Positions 17,166 through 30,592 of a stretch of DNA of 64,000 bases are shown here, one piece after another (the first letter of the stretch is position 1; every line of letters begins with the position of its first letter). The translations under genes and the position numbers were made by a program. The notes under the pieces are model-generated. The model made no database searches and was not told the DNA's origin. It worked only from the letters and a program-made list of their open reading frames with translations. Origin of the DNA: Daphnia pulex (taxonomy: Eukaryota; Arthropoda; Branchiopoda; Diplostraca; Daphniidae); contig NC_060028.1 of NCBI RefSeq assembly GCF_021134715.1, positions 6,966,501-7,030,500 of the forward strand, in the 5' to 3' direction.

Positions 17166-18919
17166 GAAGAAATTTCCCAATCGATCAAAGTGTGACACAG
17201 AAAAAATGACCAATTTAAACTGCAACACAAAAAAGGGAAGACAAACAAATTTAATCATATTTCTGCACAAGCAACGCTGAAAGCGGGTTCGGATTAGGCC
17301 GTCAAAAATAAGAATACGCAAATGGAAATCTACGCACCTGTAAAATGTTTTGGGTTGAGCAACTGAGTAAACAAAAGAAGGAAAACAGGTTCTTATCTCT
17401 TTTTCTCATTCATCTTGATAATTTGTTGATAACGTGTTGAAATGCTACTGACTGAAAAAGGGTAAGGGGAATAAGGTTTCAGGTTTCTCCTGAAAAGAAC
17501 GGCGGCAATCATGGATTCATTCTAGCCTTCACCCCTCGTCTTGAAGTTCCCGAACGACCGAACCCCTTTCTTGAAATTCAAATAATGAGCGGGAAAAAGT
17601 ATTCACGTAATGGGAGATAAATTAATATATAAAAAGAACACTCTGCGGGTTCATTGCATTGGCATTTTTGTGTCTCAGATGCTATACAGCTCAAGCTACT
17701 CAAATGAAGAAACTGAAGCTCAAAATTGAAGTGAAAGAATCACTTTGGAAAGCCCTGCATGTTAGAGCACAGATAAAGATCACAGTGGTCTTTATCTGTG
17801 GTAATAGTGTGTTCCAGGACAGACCCTAGATTGGATGACCACAAATATGCAGCAGATGACGTTTCTTTCGGATAAGAAAAGCAAATTTTACCTAAATCCT
17901 GCTAGGTACTAAACTACAATGGACACACATCACGCGGAATGTACTCCATTTTGCTGGAAAAATTCAAAGGAAAGATTTTTTGTAATTTTTGTAAGCCAGT
18001 AGAGACTCCAGAAGGATATTGGTTTAGGCCGGTACAATCTAAAAACTAAATAACATATTCCAAAAGATAACAGATTAAAAAAATTGACTAGATTATACGC
18101 TGACATCTTCATATTATCACTCCGTGTACTTTTATTTTTGTACTTTTAGTTTTTGGATGATGATTCGGGTAAATTGGTTTTCTTGTATTTGAATTTTGAT
18201 ATCTTCATCATTAAATGTATATTCAGAAATAGATGAGCAATCGAGTGGCGCCGAGGGCACGAGTGAAGAGAAAACAAAAAACGATGCCACCCCCATGTTC
18301 AACGAGTAGTGTAGTAGTGTATTTTCATCCATCACTTGTTGACAAAATGATGTCCAAAAGGGTACCATATGACCCAATCCAGTTTCTGGATGATGATTCG
18401 GATAAATTTGTTTTCTTGTATTTGAATTTTGATGTCTTCATCATTAAATGTATATTCAGAAATAGATGAGCAATCGAGTGGTGCCGAGGGCCCGAGTGAA
18501 GAGAAAACAAAGAACGATGCCACATCCATGTTCAACGAGTAGTGTAGTAGTGTATTTTCATGTGTCACAGTGTTCAATGTGTTGCACTATTACCAGCTTC
18601 TAAATAATTAAAATCGTTTTTAGTTTATTTTCAATTATTTGAAAACGATTGAAAGAATTCACTTACCGGTTTCGAGATATAGAAACCATCCTTTTCCCCA
18701 TTGAAAACGGCGGATTTTTGGAGTGCTGCCCTCCAAGACATTCCTTTGTCTATAAGAAATCTTTGTCAGCAAGTGTCAATGTAATTCACTTTGGAATAAC
18801 ATTGCTCTTTTAAACAAAGACTATTGTAACAATTGGAGAGAAAGTATTACAGAATTACGTTTGCAGTAGAGATAGTGCAGCCTCAATTTCCTCGCGGTCG
18901 TCTTTATAACCATAGAGAG

Positions 18920-19952
18920 TGGATTGTTGAGCCATTACTGCCGAGGGTTCAAAGCTGCAACGACGGCGACACTTTTCCCTGAAACGGACCAAAGACTAAT
19001 CACTAAAATCTTAGGGACATATTTAGACAACAAATTTGGAATGTATGTGGTGGTTAGGTGCATGAATAGTGATTTCATTTTATTCAACAGGTACAAAAAA
19101 CTGGAACCCAAAGTGTTCGAAGAATTGGCACAATCGATTATGGCTTACTTCCCCGTAACACAAGGCAGCAACAGTTTTTATGGATAAGATTACAACTTTA
19201 ATTTTTTAGAGTAAATATTTTGAATCAGCCGCTGTTTATTCTTGACAGGAAGCCTGGTATGATGTGTCTACTGGACGTGGAAGACTCTGGGAGTATACAG
19301 GTGACTCCAGAAGAAAACCGGGTGTCAAAAGGAAAAACGAGAAGAAGACACAGTGTGAAGCTACCGTGAATGAAAACGACGCCGAGGCATTTATTAAGGC
19401 ATCTGAAGTCGCCGAATCGAATGAAAATGTCACTATTTCAACGTTCAAATCTTCTTTTACTGTTAGGGGAAAATGGATTCTGATCACAGCCGTCAAAAAG
19501 TAAATGGCCGCTACTCACTTTTTAGATACATTTAAAAGGTTGAAAGAGTTAGATAGTTTCATGTTTAAGGCTATGCAGTGTCTAATAGGCTCTATACCTA
19601 ACTTTTTCATGGGTTATAATTAAAAACTTTACCTTAAAAATACCCTAAATCGTGTTTTTCAGATTTCCTCGATTCTGATTGGTCGAGAAAATTCCCAATA
19701 AAGACTTTCGGGGTGCCTCTCTCAGCATACTACTGTAATTTGCGCTGCTTTAAGAGCCCCTAAACCTTCGGTAATTTAGTAAACTAAATTCCTCAGGGAT
19801 AAATACAACGGATAATGTTGAAAAAATTATTCTTTCTTCTTCCTTCAAATGTTTTGTAGAATGTCCATCTGTATCTTTTTCTGATCACTCTGCTTTTGAA
19901 ACTTTAAGTATTTATTCTTATCCTTATTGTAAATTCTTTGACAACTTTTAAA
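18920..19952 (+). pseudogene. Broken multi-exon gene copy, unit 2
   Basis: Copy of 9808-10840 with the same lost donor. Confidence 0.45.
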
Positions 19953-20328
19953 TTAGTTGAAATGACGTTAAAGATCAAACGTCCAGAAATAATTCTGCTC
20001 ATGTTTTCGTAATAAAAATGATTAATAATTTGAATTGCAAAATTGTTAATCAAATTCCTCAAAATAAATAGTCTAAAAATATGTATACGATGTTCATTAG
20101 AACAAAAGAATACGTGTCATTAAATGACCAATCTGTTTGCGATAGATTTTGTCTTTGTTACGGCACAATATGCAAACTGGCTGTATGTATATTTCCCTTG
20201 CAGTATCGTTGATTGTGTAGTGAGAAAAAATGCATTTATGGAAATATGTAAGATAATCTCAAATAATTAGCTTGAAAGCTATACAACTGCTTGAAACTAT
20301 CGACTTGTATTAAGGTGAATACTACAAA

Positions 20329-20972
20329 TTATTCTTTATCGATATAAATACGTTGGATTAATTGTTTTACTCTTTCTACAGATGGATCTTTTTCGTCAGC
20401 TACTACAAGTTCAAATCCACCGTCTACCTGCATTGACGCCATCATAGATGCAACAGTACCGCCACTACGCAATTGAAATTTGTTTCCATTGAGTCCATCT
20501 TTTAGTGGAACTAACATCATTTGGAGTAGAATCTCTACTTTTTCTAGCAATTGTAACTGTAATGACACCTCCATCAATTTTAACCCTTGATGCTTCATAC
20601 CAAGAAAAATCAGTTTTTGTGTTACAACGTCGGCTCCAATACACATCTCCTTCTTGTACAACAGATTCTCCAGATACAGGAGGTACATTATTAGATACAT
20701 GAATATGACGACCCATTGATGGGATAACAAGTTCTCCGTGACATTTTTTTTTCTAGCGTCAAATGTTTTGTAGAATCAACACTACCTAGGTATGATCCAA
20801 ATGGTTTTTAATTTTCAATCACATCCATAGTTCCTGTACCAAATAGTGGTGCAAAACATTTAGTCAAGTCATAAACTTCAACAAACCAAACATCAATAGA
20901 ATAGTCAGGATTCATATCCTCTCCTCTTCTGTATTCGACAATAGGGTACACGCAGGTAAAATAAATTTTTTT
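20329..20972 (-). pseudogene. Frameshifted gene remnant copy, unit 2
   Basis: Copy of 11217-11860 with the same breaks. The left border of the 20,288-bp duplication (20760) lies inside it. Confidence 0.5.
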
Positions 20973-21256
20973 TGTTTTTATCTAGTCTAGAGTAATTTTT
21001 TACATGGATCATTTTTTCGAGAGGGTTGTTACCTCGAAAAAATTTATTTCGCGAGATATTTAAGTTTAAAGTTGTATTAGGCTCCTCCTTCTCAAATTTG
21101 GTTGTTTAGCCATCTTTGGTAGGAGGAGCCTAATTAAGGCACCAAACCATGCAGACGAACAGCTGTTGAGTCAGTTTTAGCTGTTCCTTTAATAATCGAT
21201 CGAGATGTTGATCGATATTCTATCAATCGATTAGTGTAGGAAGTTTTCTGTGCAGC

Positions 21257-21816
21257 CATGGACTACTCTAATAAAGGACGGTACTCTTAGCCTATCTCGC
21301 CGTGTAAAAGCTAGTCAGGTGGGCTATTTTCATGAAAAATTAATAAAAAATATCAAAAATATTCAGTTTTTTTTGCTGATTTTAACTATGTAGATAAATC
21401 TAAGTAAAATTAACTAATCAATAAGATATTCTAATTTTACTTTCAGCAGTAAGGGTAAAAGTGGGAAACACCGGTGCCCTCTAGCAACAAAGCACCCTAA
21501 GCTCTTGCCAATAAAACCTACAAGGTAAAGGAGAGTTAGGAGAGGAGGTGGTGTCTCTTGCACGCAATGGGTATCTGCTTGTAAACTTACAAGAGCTTAT
21601 GAGGTTTGGTTCCTAGATGGCACCGGTGTTTCTTACTATTTAAAATTTTCAGAATAAAATATTGAAATATCTCCACGAAGATAAATTTTAGGTATAAGAA
21701 CATTAGGTAATTAAATACTTTTTTTTTATTCTGATTCCGATTCTCCGGGAAAAAATATTTACATGGCCGACATAGGAAATGCCGAATAGTCCCGTCCTTA
21801 ATTAGAGTAGTCCATG
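21257..21816. mobile_element. P-like MITE, unit 2
   Basis: Copy of 12145-12704 carried along by unit amplification; same GTGCAGC flanks. Confidence 0.85.
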
Positions 21817-22181
21817 GTGCAGCACGCCGTAATGCAATAAGCGTCACAATCGCTTACTCCGTCGTCATCTTCAGTCATAATTGAATTTTTTTATGCCTTT
21901 GTTTACAAAGTCCATAAAGTTGATCATGTGTGTCAAATCATTCCCCGTTTCTACCATTATAGTGAATTTTTCATAAATACTTGCAACGTCTATCTCTGTA
22001 AATGTTAAACAAATTAAAATGTAAAATTATATGTAAAATTTATTAGGATAAAATAAATTCGAGACTTACAGTTTGACGGTTGAAGCAAGCCTTCTCAGAA
22101 CGGACTAGTGTCACCCCTCTAGTTTTTGACCGATTTTCTAATCTCCTAAAAGGGACACATTATTACTACGTAGTGTTTACA

Positions 22182-24026
22182 ATTATTTTAAATTGAATAC
22201 TGAGAAAAGCGTCCCCTAGATGTTCTAAGCGCTGTTAAAAAGGGCGAAATAATGTTATCTTCGTTGAGTGTGAGCGCTTCTAGCAGTAGGTTCTTGTTGT
22301 GAAACTCATAATTCAGAATATTTTCTCATTTTTCTAGTAACAGTAGTAAACAGTTCTGAAGTTGGAACGAGTTTCATCCTTTTTGTCGGACAGTCTTCTT
22401 AACTTTTCTCCCATTCACGCTTTCCATTTAGTTCCAGAGTCTTCATTATTTCTAATACTCATTAAAATGTTAATTAAATTTAAGAACCTTATTATATACC
22501 TTCGTTGCTTCTCGTAATTATTCGTCAGCTTGCGTGTCATAATGTATTCCGCATGCAAAACGTAGGTCTTAGACTGCCTGCTTCAGATGACCAAAAGCTC
22601 TGCCTGTAAAGTGAATGAAATTTACTTTAGTCAACCTAAAATGTTTCAAATCAGAAATCAGGCCGGAAGTGAGCGATAGCCCAACTGTTAAGCTGTATTT
22701 AAATCAAATCAGACACCTTTGATTCTCTTTATGACTTCGGAAGATCCAGACTTTGCTTTGACTAATTGTAAGAAAAGTTAGCAAGTTTACTTGTAAATTT
22801 TCAAAAGAGTTATTCTTGCCAAAAGTGTAGTTGAGGAACGGGGTCATAACAATTCTGAAAGTTGTCATCGAATAGTTTGAATCTTTATAAACTGCTCCCG
22901 CGATCGACTTGAAAATGTCTCCTAGGACATCGGGAGGAACATTAATCGCAGCATAGTCTTCAGGGGGGTTACCCAATTTCACAATCTCGTAATACTAAGT
23001 AAAGAAAAATTATTCAATTAAATTCTGTTATTTTAATGTAATTTATATTTATGAAAAAAGTAAAAGTAACTTTCTGCTGAAGGAAATTTATGTCCATTTG
23101 CCTTTTGTTTCTTGGCGAACGTGTCGATTAAGGTCTGTATTTCTCTTGGCAAAGGTTTCAGGAATTTGTGAAACTTGAATTTCACCGTCAGAACGCCTAA
23201 GGAGTTGTTGCAGACCAAGACGTTTTTCAGTTCAGACAAGACACTTGGAGGATAGAACGGTGAAGCGTCAAAGCACATCTCAGCCGCCAAGCCTCATACG
23301 ATTTGTTCAAAAATGAGTAAGTTATAGTTAATTCATTACGCAGTTTTTAAAATTAATTTAAAGGGAATACCGAGGAAAGCGTCCCCAAGGTGTTCGAAGC
23401 GCTCGTAACAAGGGCGAAATACTGCTATCTTCCATGAGTATGTTAGCGCTTCTAGTAGCTAATTCTTGTCGCGGAACTCATAATTCAGAATTTCTTCTAA
23501 TTTGTCCAGCCCTTCAAACAGTTCTGAAGTTGGAACCAGTCTCATCCTTTTTGACGGACGGTCTTTCGAATTTTTCCCCTTTCACGCTCTCCATTGAGTT
23601 CCAGGATCTGTATTATTTTTAATACTCATTAAAATGTTAATGGAGCAGTTACACATCTTGCGTTAACAGGTCTGAAAATCTCATTTGTGTCGTAAGTCTT
23701 GAAATGCCTGCTCAAGATGACCAGAAACTCTGCATGAATAATGTATTATGTATTGCTTACTTTAGTCAAATAGATTGTTTTTAAATTTATTACCTTTGCG
23801 CCCATCCTCTATATTGTAGGCCAAACCAGAGTCTGGATTGAGGGTAAGTGCACAATCGGAGTCAATGAAACATGCATGTGGAAATGGTGAGATTTGAGAA
23901 GCAATTGGTTATTTTTACGTAGAGTAGGGACATAGCATAGACATAGCATGTTTATCATATCGGTCAGGAAATCCAAAGCAGCTTTGTAATCTTTATCAGC
24001 TATTGAAGCCAAATGAAGGTTCTTTT
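22182..24026 (-). pseudogene. Dicer RNase IIIb / Hip-TPR block, unit 2
   Basis: Copy of 13070-15112. A 198-bp deletion at 23691/23692 fuses the middle of the foldback MITE to the interior of the TPR exon, removing its donor. Confidence 0.65.
23637..23691. mobile_element. Truncated foldback MITE, unit 2
   Basis: Only the left arm remains, ending at TTTGTGTC where the 198-bp deletion begins. Confidence 0.8.
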
Positions 24027-24489
24027 ACTCTACAAACTTACCTTTATCGATCTGTGAATGTCCAAGCTCCACTGATTGGATGAAGCTTTTTGACCAACCT
24101 TACAACAACAGCAACAAAGCCAACACATGCTTATAACCCACAATTCATGATTTATCACCTGATAGACTAGGCCGTTCTTCATTCAGTGTATCTTCACTAG
24201 TTGTGCTGGGACTTTCGTCCCCACAACACTGTCCTCCTTTACCACTCTTGGATTCGCAATACGATGCCGTTCTCAAATGGGAAACAAAGAAAGATTTCAC
24301 CTTTCCTAGACAGTATGATCAATATTAGAAATATGAATATTGAATAGCTATTTGAATGTATGTATATGTAATGTTGATATGTATGAATAGATTTGAAAGA
24401 TTCTCAAGCTTCAATGCAGACGAGGTTGCTGAGCGACGATTACGTAACGACTAACGGTTATTCTAAATTTTTTCCCATTTCATTCATCA

Positions 24490-25126
24490 GAAGACCAAGA
24501 GCCTATCGCTTTTGCTCCCACCACCACCACCCCCGGACCAGTTCATCAGCCTCCTCAATTTTCCCATTTGAACGAAAACACCCAGGTGTTCCAAACTCCC
24601 TCCTTCCATGAGCAGTGCCCAGTCCTTTCTCGATTCCAGACCAACATCGGAGATCAGTTGCGCGCATGCCAGGATGCAGAAGTCAACCACCAGCAGCAGA
24701 AACATTTGCGGCGGCGGCGGGACGATGAGAGCAAAGGCATTGCCGAGTAGAACGAGTGCCTTCATCTGCAGCCAGCCGTTGTTTTCGTTCCTCTCTCCCA
24801 AGGCGGTGGTGCTGCTCCTCCCCAGCACCAATTGGCCGTCAGTTGCCTTGCCAGTTCCGGCAGCCCAAGCCGCAGTTTCAGCAGCAACCGCAGTCTCCTC
24901 CATGGGCAACAATAACTTTCACTCTGCTCAACACAACACGAGAAAGGCAGGGGGAGGACAAATATGTCGGACGGCCAAAGTTTTGTGGTTCTCTGGAAAT
25001 TCCGTAGCACTCAGGATGTCACACCTCCACTTTCTGCAAACGGACTGCTGGGATTTATTTCCGGCGAAACACTCGCCCACGACGGACCAAACTCGTATTT
25101 TTTTCTTTGTTTGCTCGATAAATTTA
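24490..25126 (+). pseudogene. GC-rich block, unit 2
   Basis: Copy of 15576-16217 with a 4-bp deletion near 24838 that shifts every frame. Confidence 0.4.
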
Positions 25127-26053
25127 CGATCTGCCGCTACTCTCTTCAGCAAAATGCTATAGAAAGAGATAACCACACCGTCGTACAACTAGTCCATGTC
25201 CTCCTCTACTCCAACAAGAATCCCACTCACTCTCTGGGCCGAAGCAACTTTCTCCGTCGTCTACACTCTCAACCGCGTCCTCTCTTCCGCAAACCTTACC
25301 AAAACACCATTCGAGCTATGGTACGGACGCAATCCGGATGTCTCCAACCTGCAAGCCTTTGTATCAGAGCTCTACGTCTTCATCCCGAGCCAACTGCGAC
25401 AGAAGTTCGACGTTAGGGCCCACTTGTGCATCTTTGACGGCAACTCGGACACACAGAAAGGCGATCGATACTGGGTCCCGTCCCTTCAACTGGAAAATTG
25501 AACGTCAGTTGAGACGTCTCCCCCATCGATCACTACTATACACCTCGTCTCCCGACTACCGATGTTCAAATGGGCGTCGATGTGTTCTCAACCTCAACCT
25601 GTAAAGATATCGGGGCCTAACGACGACGAGGAGGAAGTCGGTACCGATCGAGTTGAGGATCGACCAACAAAACCAACACCAGCAACCAACAACCCTCCAC
25701 ACTCAATGAATGAGCTTGAAGCCGCACCAATCGATGCTGAATTGGACTCGTCACGATCATCACCCTTCCTTCGTGACCAATCCATCCACATTACGGGTCA
25801 CCCACGCCTCCAATCATCGGACTTCATCGATCCGTTCGCATTCGAACACAGCGAGAGGATGAACAACACAAAGCACTCCCGTCCATTCCCCCGTATCACC
25901 TACCCCAAAGAGAACGTAAGAAAACAGATACCATCGGTATGCTGACTGCTCATCTTGGCCTGGGAGATGAGTCAAATCCTTTCAGAGACGCCGTCCTCCT
26001 ATCTAGTGAAGCATCCCGAATGGATGGCAGCCTGCACAAAGGAATGCGATTCC
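25127..26053 (+). pseudogene. Copia integrase/hinge fragment, unit 3
   Basis: Copy of 7106-8032, cut short just before the RT-start stop by the unit-3 deletion. Confidence 0.8.
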
Positions 26054-27330
26054 AAAAAAAGGAATGCGACTGAAAAAGGGTAAGGGGAATAAGGTTTCAG
26101 GTTTCTCCTGAAAAGAACGGCGGCAATCATGGATTCATTCTAGCCTTCACCCCTCGTCTTGAAGTTCCCGAACGACCGAACCCCTTTCTTGAAATTCAAA
26201 TAATGAGCGGGAAAAAGTATTCACGTAATGGGAGATAAATTAATATATAAAAAGAACACTCTGCGGGTTCATTGCATTGGCATTTTTGTGTCTCAGATGC
26301 TATACAGCTCAAGCTACTCAAATGAAGAAACTGAAGCTCAAAATTGAAGTGAAAGAATCACTTTGGAAAGCCCTGCATGTTAGAGCACAGATAAAGATCA
26401 CAGTGGTCTTTATCTGTGGTAATAGTGTGTTCCAGGACAGACCCTAGATTGGATGACCACAAATATGCAGCAGATGACGTTTCTTTCGGATAAGAAAAGC
26501 AAATTTTACCTAAATCCTGCTAGGTACTAAACTACAATGGACACACATCACGCGGAATGTACTCCATTTTGCTGGAAAAATTCAAAGGAAAGATTTTTTG
26601 TAATTTTTGTAAGCCAGTAGAGACTCCAGAAGGATATTGGTTTAGGCCGGTACAATCTAAAAACTAAATAACATATTCCAAAAGATAACAGATTAAAAAA
26701 ATTGACTAGATTATACGCTGACATCTTCATATTATCACTCCGTGTACTTTTATTTTTGTACTTTTAGTTTTTGGATGATGATTCGGGTAAATTGGTTTTC
26801 TTGTATTTGAATTTTGATATCATCATTAAATGTATATTCATCATTAAATGTATATTCAGAAATAGAAAAGGGTGAGCAATCGAGTGGCGCCGAGGGCCGA
26901 GGGCGAGTGAAGAGAAAACAAAGAACGATGCCACATCCATGTTCAACGAGTAGTGTAGTAGTGTATTTTCATGTGTCACAGTGTTCAATGTGTTGCACTA
27001 TTACCAGCTTCTAAATAATTAAAATCGTTTTTAGTTCATTTTCAATTATTTGAAAACGATTGAAAGAATTCACTTACCGGTTTCGAGATATAGAAACCAT
27101 CCTTTTCCCCATTGAAAACGGCGGATTTTTGGAGTGCTGCCCTCCAAGACATTCCTTTGTCTATAAGAAATCTTTGTCAGCAAGTGTCAATGTAATTCAC
27201 TTTGGAATAACATTGCTCTTTTAAACAAAGACTATTGTAACAATTGGAGAGAAAGTATTACAGAATTACGTTTGCAGTAGAGATAGTGCAGCCTCAATTT
27301 CCTCGCGGTCGTCTTTATAACCATAGAGAG

Positions 27331-28363
27331 TGGATTGTTGAGCCATTACTGCCGAGGGTTCAAAGCTGCAACGACGGCGACACTTTTCCCTGAAACGGAC
27401 CAAAGACTAATCACTAAAATCTTAGGGACATATTTAGACAACAAATTTGGAATGTATGTGGTGGTTAGGTGCATGAATAGTGATTTCATTTTATTCAACA
27501 GGTACAAAAAACTGGAACCCAAAGTGTTCGAAGAATTGGCACAATCGATTATGGCTTACTTCCCCGTAACACAAGGCAGCAACAGTTTTTATGGATAAGA
27601 TTACAACTTTAATTTTTTAGAGTAAATATTTTGAATCAGCCGCTGTTTATTCTTGACAGGAAGCCTGGTATGATGTGTCTACTGGACGTGGAAGACTCTG
27701 GGAGTATACAGGTGACTCCAGAAGAAAACCGGGTGTCAAAAGGAAAAACGAGAAGAAGACACAGTGTGAAGCTACCGTGAATGAAAACGACGCCGAGGCA
27801 TTTATTAAGGCATCTGAAGTCGCCGAATCGAATGAAAATGTCACTATTTCAACGTTCAAATCTTCTTTTACTGTGAGGGGAAAATGGATTCTGATCACAG
27901 CCGTCAAAAAGTAAATGGCCGCTACTCACTTTTTAAATACATTTAAAAGGTTGAAAGAGTTAGATAGTTTCATGTTTAAGGCTATGCAGTGTCTAATAGG
28001 CTCTATACCTAACTTTTTCATGGGTTATAATTAAAAACTTTACCTTAAAAATACCCTAAATCGTGTTTTTCAGATTTCCTCGATTCTGATTGGTCGAGAA
28101 AATTCCCAATAAAGACTTTCGGGGTGCCTCTCTCAGCATACTACTGTAATTTGCGCTGCTTTAAGAGCCCCTAAACCTTCGGTAATTTAGTAAACTAAAT
28201 TCCTCAGGGATAAATACAACGGATAATGTTGAAAAAATTATTCTTTCTTCTTCCTTCAAATGTTTTGTAGAATGTCCATCTGTATCTTTTTCTGATCACT
28301 CTGCTTTTGAAACTTTAAGTATTTATTCTTATCCTTATTGTAAATTCTTTGACAACTTTTAAA
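27331..28363 (+). pseudogene. Broken multi-exon gene copy, unit 3
   Basis: Copy of 9808-10840 with the same lost donor. Confidence 0.45.
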
Positions 28364-28739
28364 TTAGTTGAAATGACGTTAAAGATCAAACGTCCAGAAA
28401 TAATTCTGCTCATGTTTTCGTAATAAAAATGATTAATAATTTGAATTGCAAAATTGTTAATCAAATTCCTCAAAATAAATAGTCTAAAAATATGTATACG
28501 ATGTTCATTAGAACAAAAGAATACGTGTCATTAAATGACCAATCTGTTTGCGATAGATTTTGTCTTTGTTACGGCACAATATGCAAACTGGCTGTATGTA
28601 TATTTCCCTTGCAGTATCGTTGATTGTGTAGTGAGAAAAAATGCATTTATGGAAATATGTAAGATAATCTCAAATAATTAGCTTGAAAGCTATACAACTG
28701 CTTGAAACTATCGACTTGTATTAAGGTGAATACTACAAA

Positions 28740-29383
28740 TTATTCTTTATCGATATAAATACGTTGGATTAATTGTTTTACTCTTTCTACAGATGGATCT
28801 TTTTCGTCAGCTACTACAAGTTCAAATCCACCGTCTACCTGCATTGACGCCATCATAGATGCAACAGTACCGCCACTACGCAATTGAAATTTGTTTCCAT
28901 TGAGTCCATCTTTTAGTGGAACTAACATCATTTGGAGTAGAATCTCTACTTTTTCTAGCAATTGTAACTGTAATGACACCTCCATCAATTTTAACCCTTG
29001 ATGCTTCATACCAAGAAAAATCAGTTTTTGTGTTACAACGTCGGCTCCAATACACATCTCCTTCTTGTACAACAGATTCTCCAGATACAGGAGGTACATT
29101 ATTAGATACATGAATATGACGACCCATTGATGGGATAACAAGTTCTCCGTGACATTTTTTTTTCTAGCGTCAAATGTTTTGTAGAATCAACACTACCTAG
29201 GTATGATCCAAATGGTTTTTAATTTTCAATCACATCCATAGTTCCTGTACCAAATAGTGGTGCAAAACATTTAGTCAAGTCATAAACTTCAACAAACCAA
29301 ACATCAATAGAATAGTCAGGATTCATATCTTCTCCTCTTCTGTATTCGACAATAGGGTACACGCAGGTAAAATAAATTTTTTT
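28740..29383 (-). pseudogene. Frameshifted gene remnant copy, unit 3
   Basis: Copy of 11217-11860 with a private C-to-T change near 29330. Confidence 0.5.
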
Positions 29384-29667
29384 TGTTTTTATCTAGTCTA
29401 GAGTAATTTTTTACATGGATCATTTTTTCGAGAGGGTTGTTACCTCGAAAAAATTTATTTCGCGAGATATTTAAGTTTAAAGTTGTATTAGGCTCCTCCT
29501 TCTCAAATTTGGTTGTTTAGCCATCTTTGGTAGGAGGAGCCTAATTAAGGCACCAAACCATGCAGACGAACAGCTGTTGAGTCAGTTTTAGCTGTTCCTT
29601 TAATAATCGATCGAGATGTTGATCGATATTCTATCAATCGATTAGTGTAGGAAGTTTTCTGTGCAGC

Positions 29668-30227
29668 CATGGACTACTCTAATAAAGGACGGTACTCTTA
29701 GCCTATCTCGCCGTGTAAAAGCTAGTCAGGTGGGCTATTTTCATGAAAAATTAATAAAAAATATCAAAAATATTCAGTTTTTTTTGCTGATTTTAACTAT
29801 GTAGATAAATCTAAGTAAAATTAACTAATCAATAAGATATTCTAATTTTACTTTCAGCAGTAAGGGTAAAAGTGGGAAACACCGGTGCCCTCTAGCAACA
29901 AAGCACCCTAAGCTCTTGCCAATAAAACCTACAAGGTAAAGGAGAGTTAGGAGAGGAGGTGGTGTCTCTTGCACGCAATGGGTATCTGCTTGTAAACTTA
30001 CAAGAGCTTATGAGGTTTGGTTCCTAGATGGCACCGGTGTTTCTTACTATTTAAAATTTTCAGAATAAAATATTGAAATATCTCCACGAAGATAAATTTT
30101 AGGTATAAGAACATTAGGTAATTAAATACTTTTTTTTTATTCTGATTCCGATTCTCCGGGAAAAAATATTTACATGGCCGACATAGGAAATGCCGAATAG
30201 TCCCGTCCTTAATTAGAGTAGTCCATG
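29668..30227. mobile_element. P-like MITE, unit 3
   Basis: Copy of 12145-12704; same flanks. Confidence 0.85.
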
Positions 30228-30592
30228 GTGCAGCACGCCGTAATGTAATAAGCGTCACAATCGCTTACTCCGTCGTCATCTTCAGTCATAATTGAATTTT
30301 TTTATGCCTTTGTTTACAAAGTCCATAAAGTTGATCATGTGTGTCAAATCATTCCCCGTTTCTACCATTATAGTGAATTTTTCATAAATACTTGCAACGT
30401 CTATCTCTGTAAATGTTAAACAAATTAAAATGTAAAATTATATGTAAAATTTATTAGGATAAAATAAATTCGAGACTTACAGTTTGACGGTTGAAGCAAG
30501 CCTTCTCAGAACGGACTAGTGTCACCCCTCTAGTTTTTGACCGATTTTCTAATCTCCTAAAAGGGACACATTATTACTACGTAGTGTTTACA

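Larger units (their letters stand above)
16218..25126. repeat. Array unit 2 (8909 bp)
   Basis: Like unit 1, but with a 198-bp deletion at 23691/23692 that removes half of the foldback MITE and part of the adjacent TPR exon, and a 4-bp deletion in the GC-rich block near 24838 that shifts all its frames. Confidence 0.9.
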
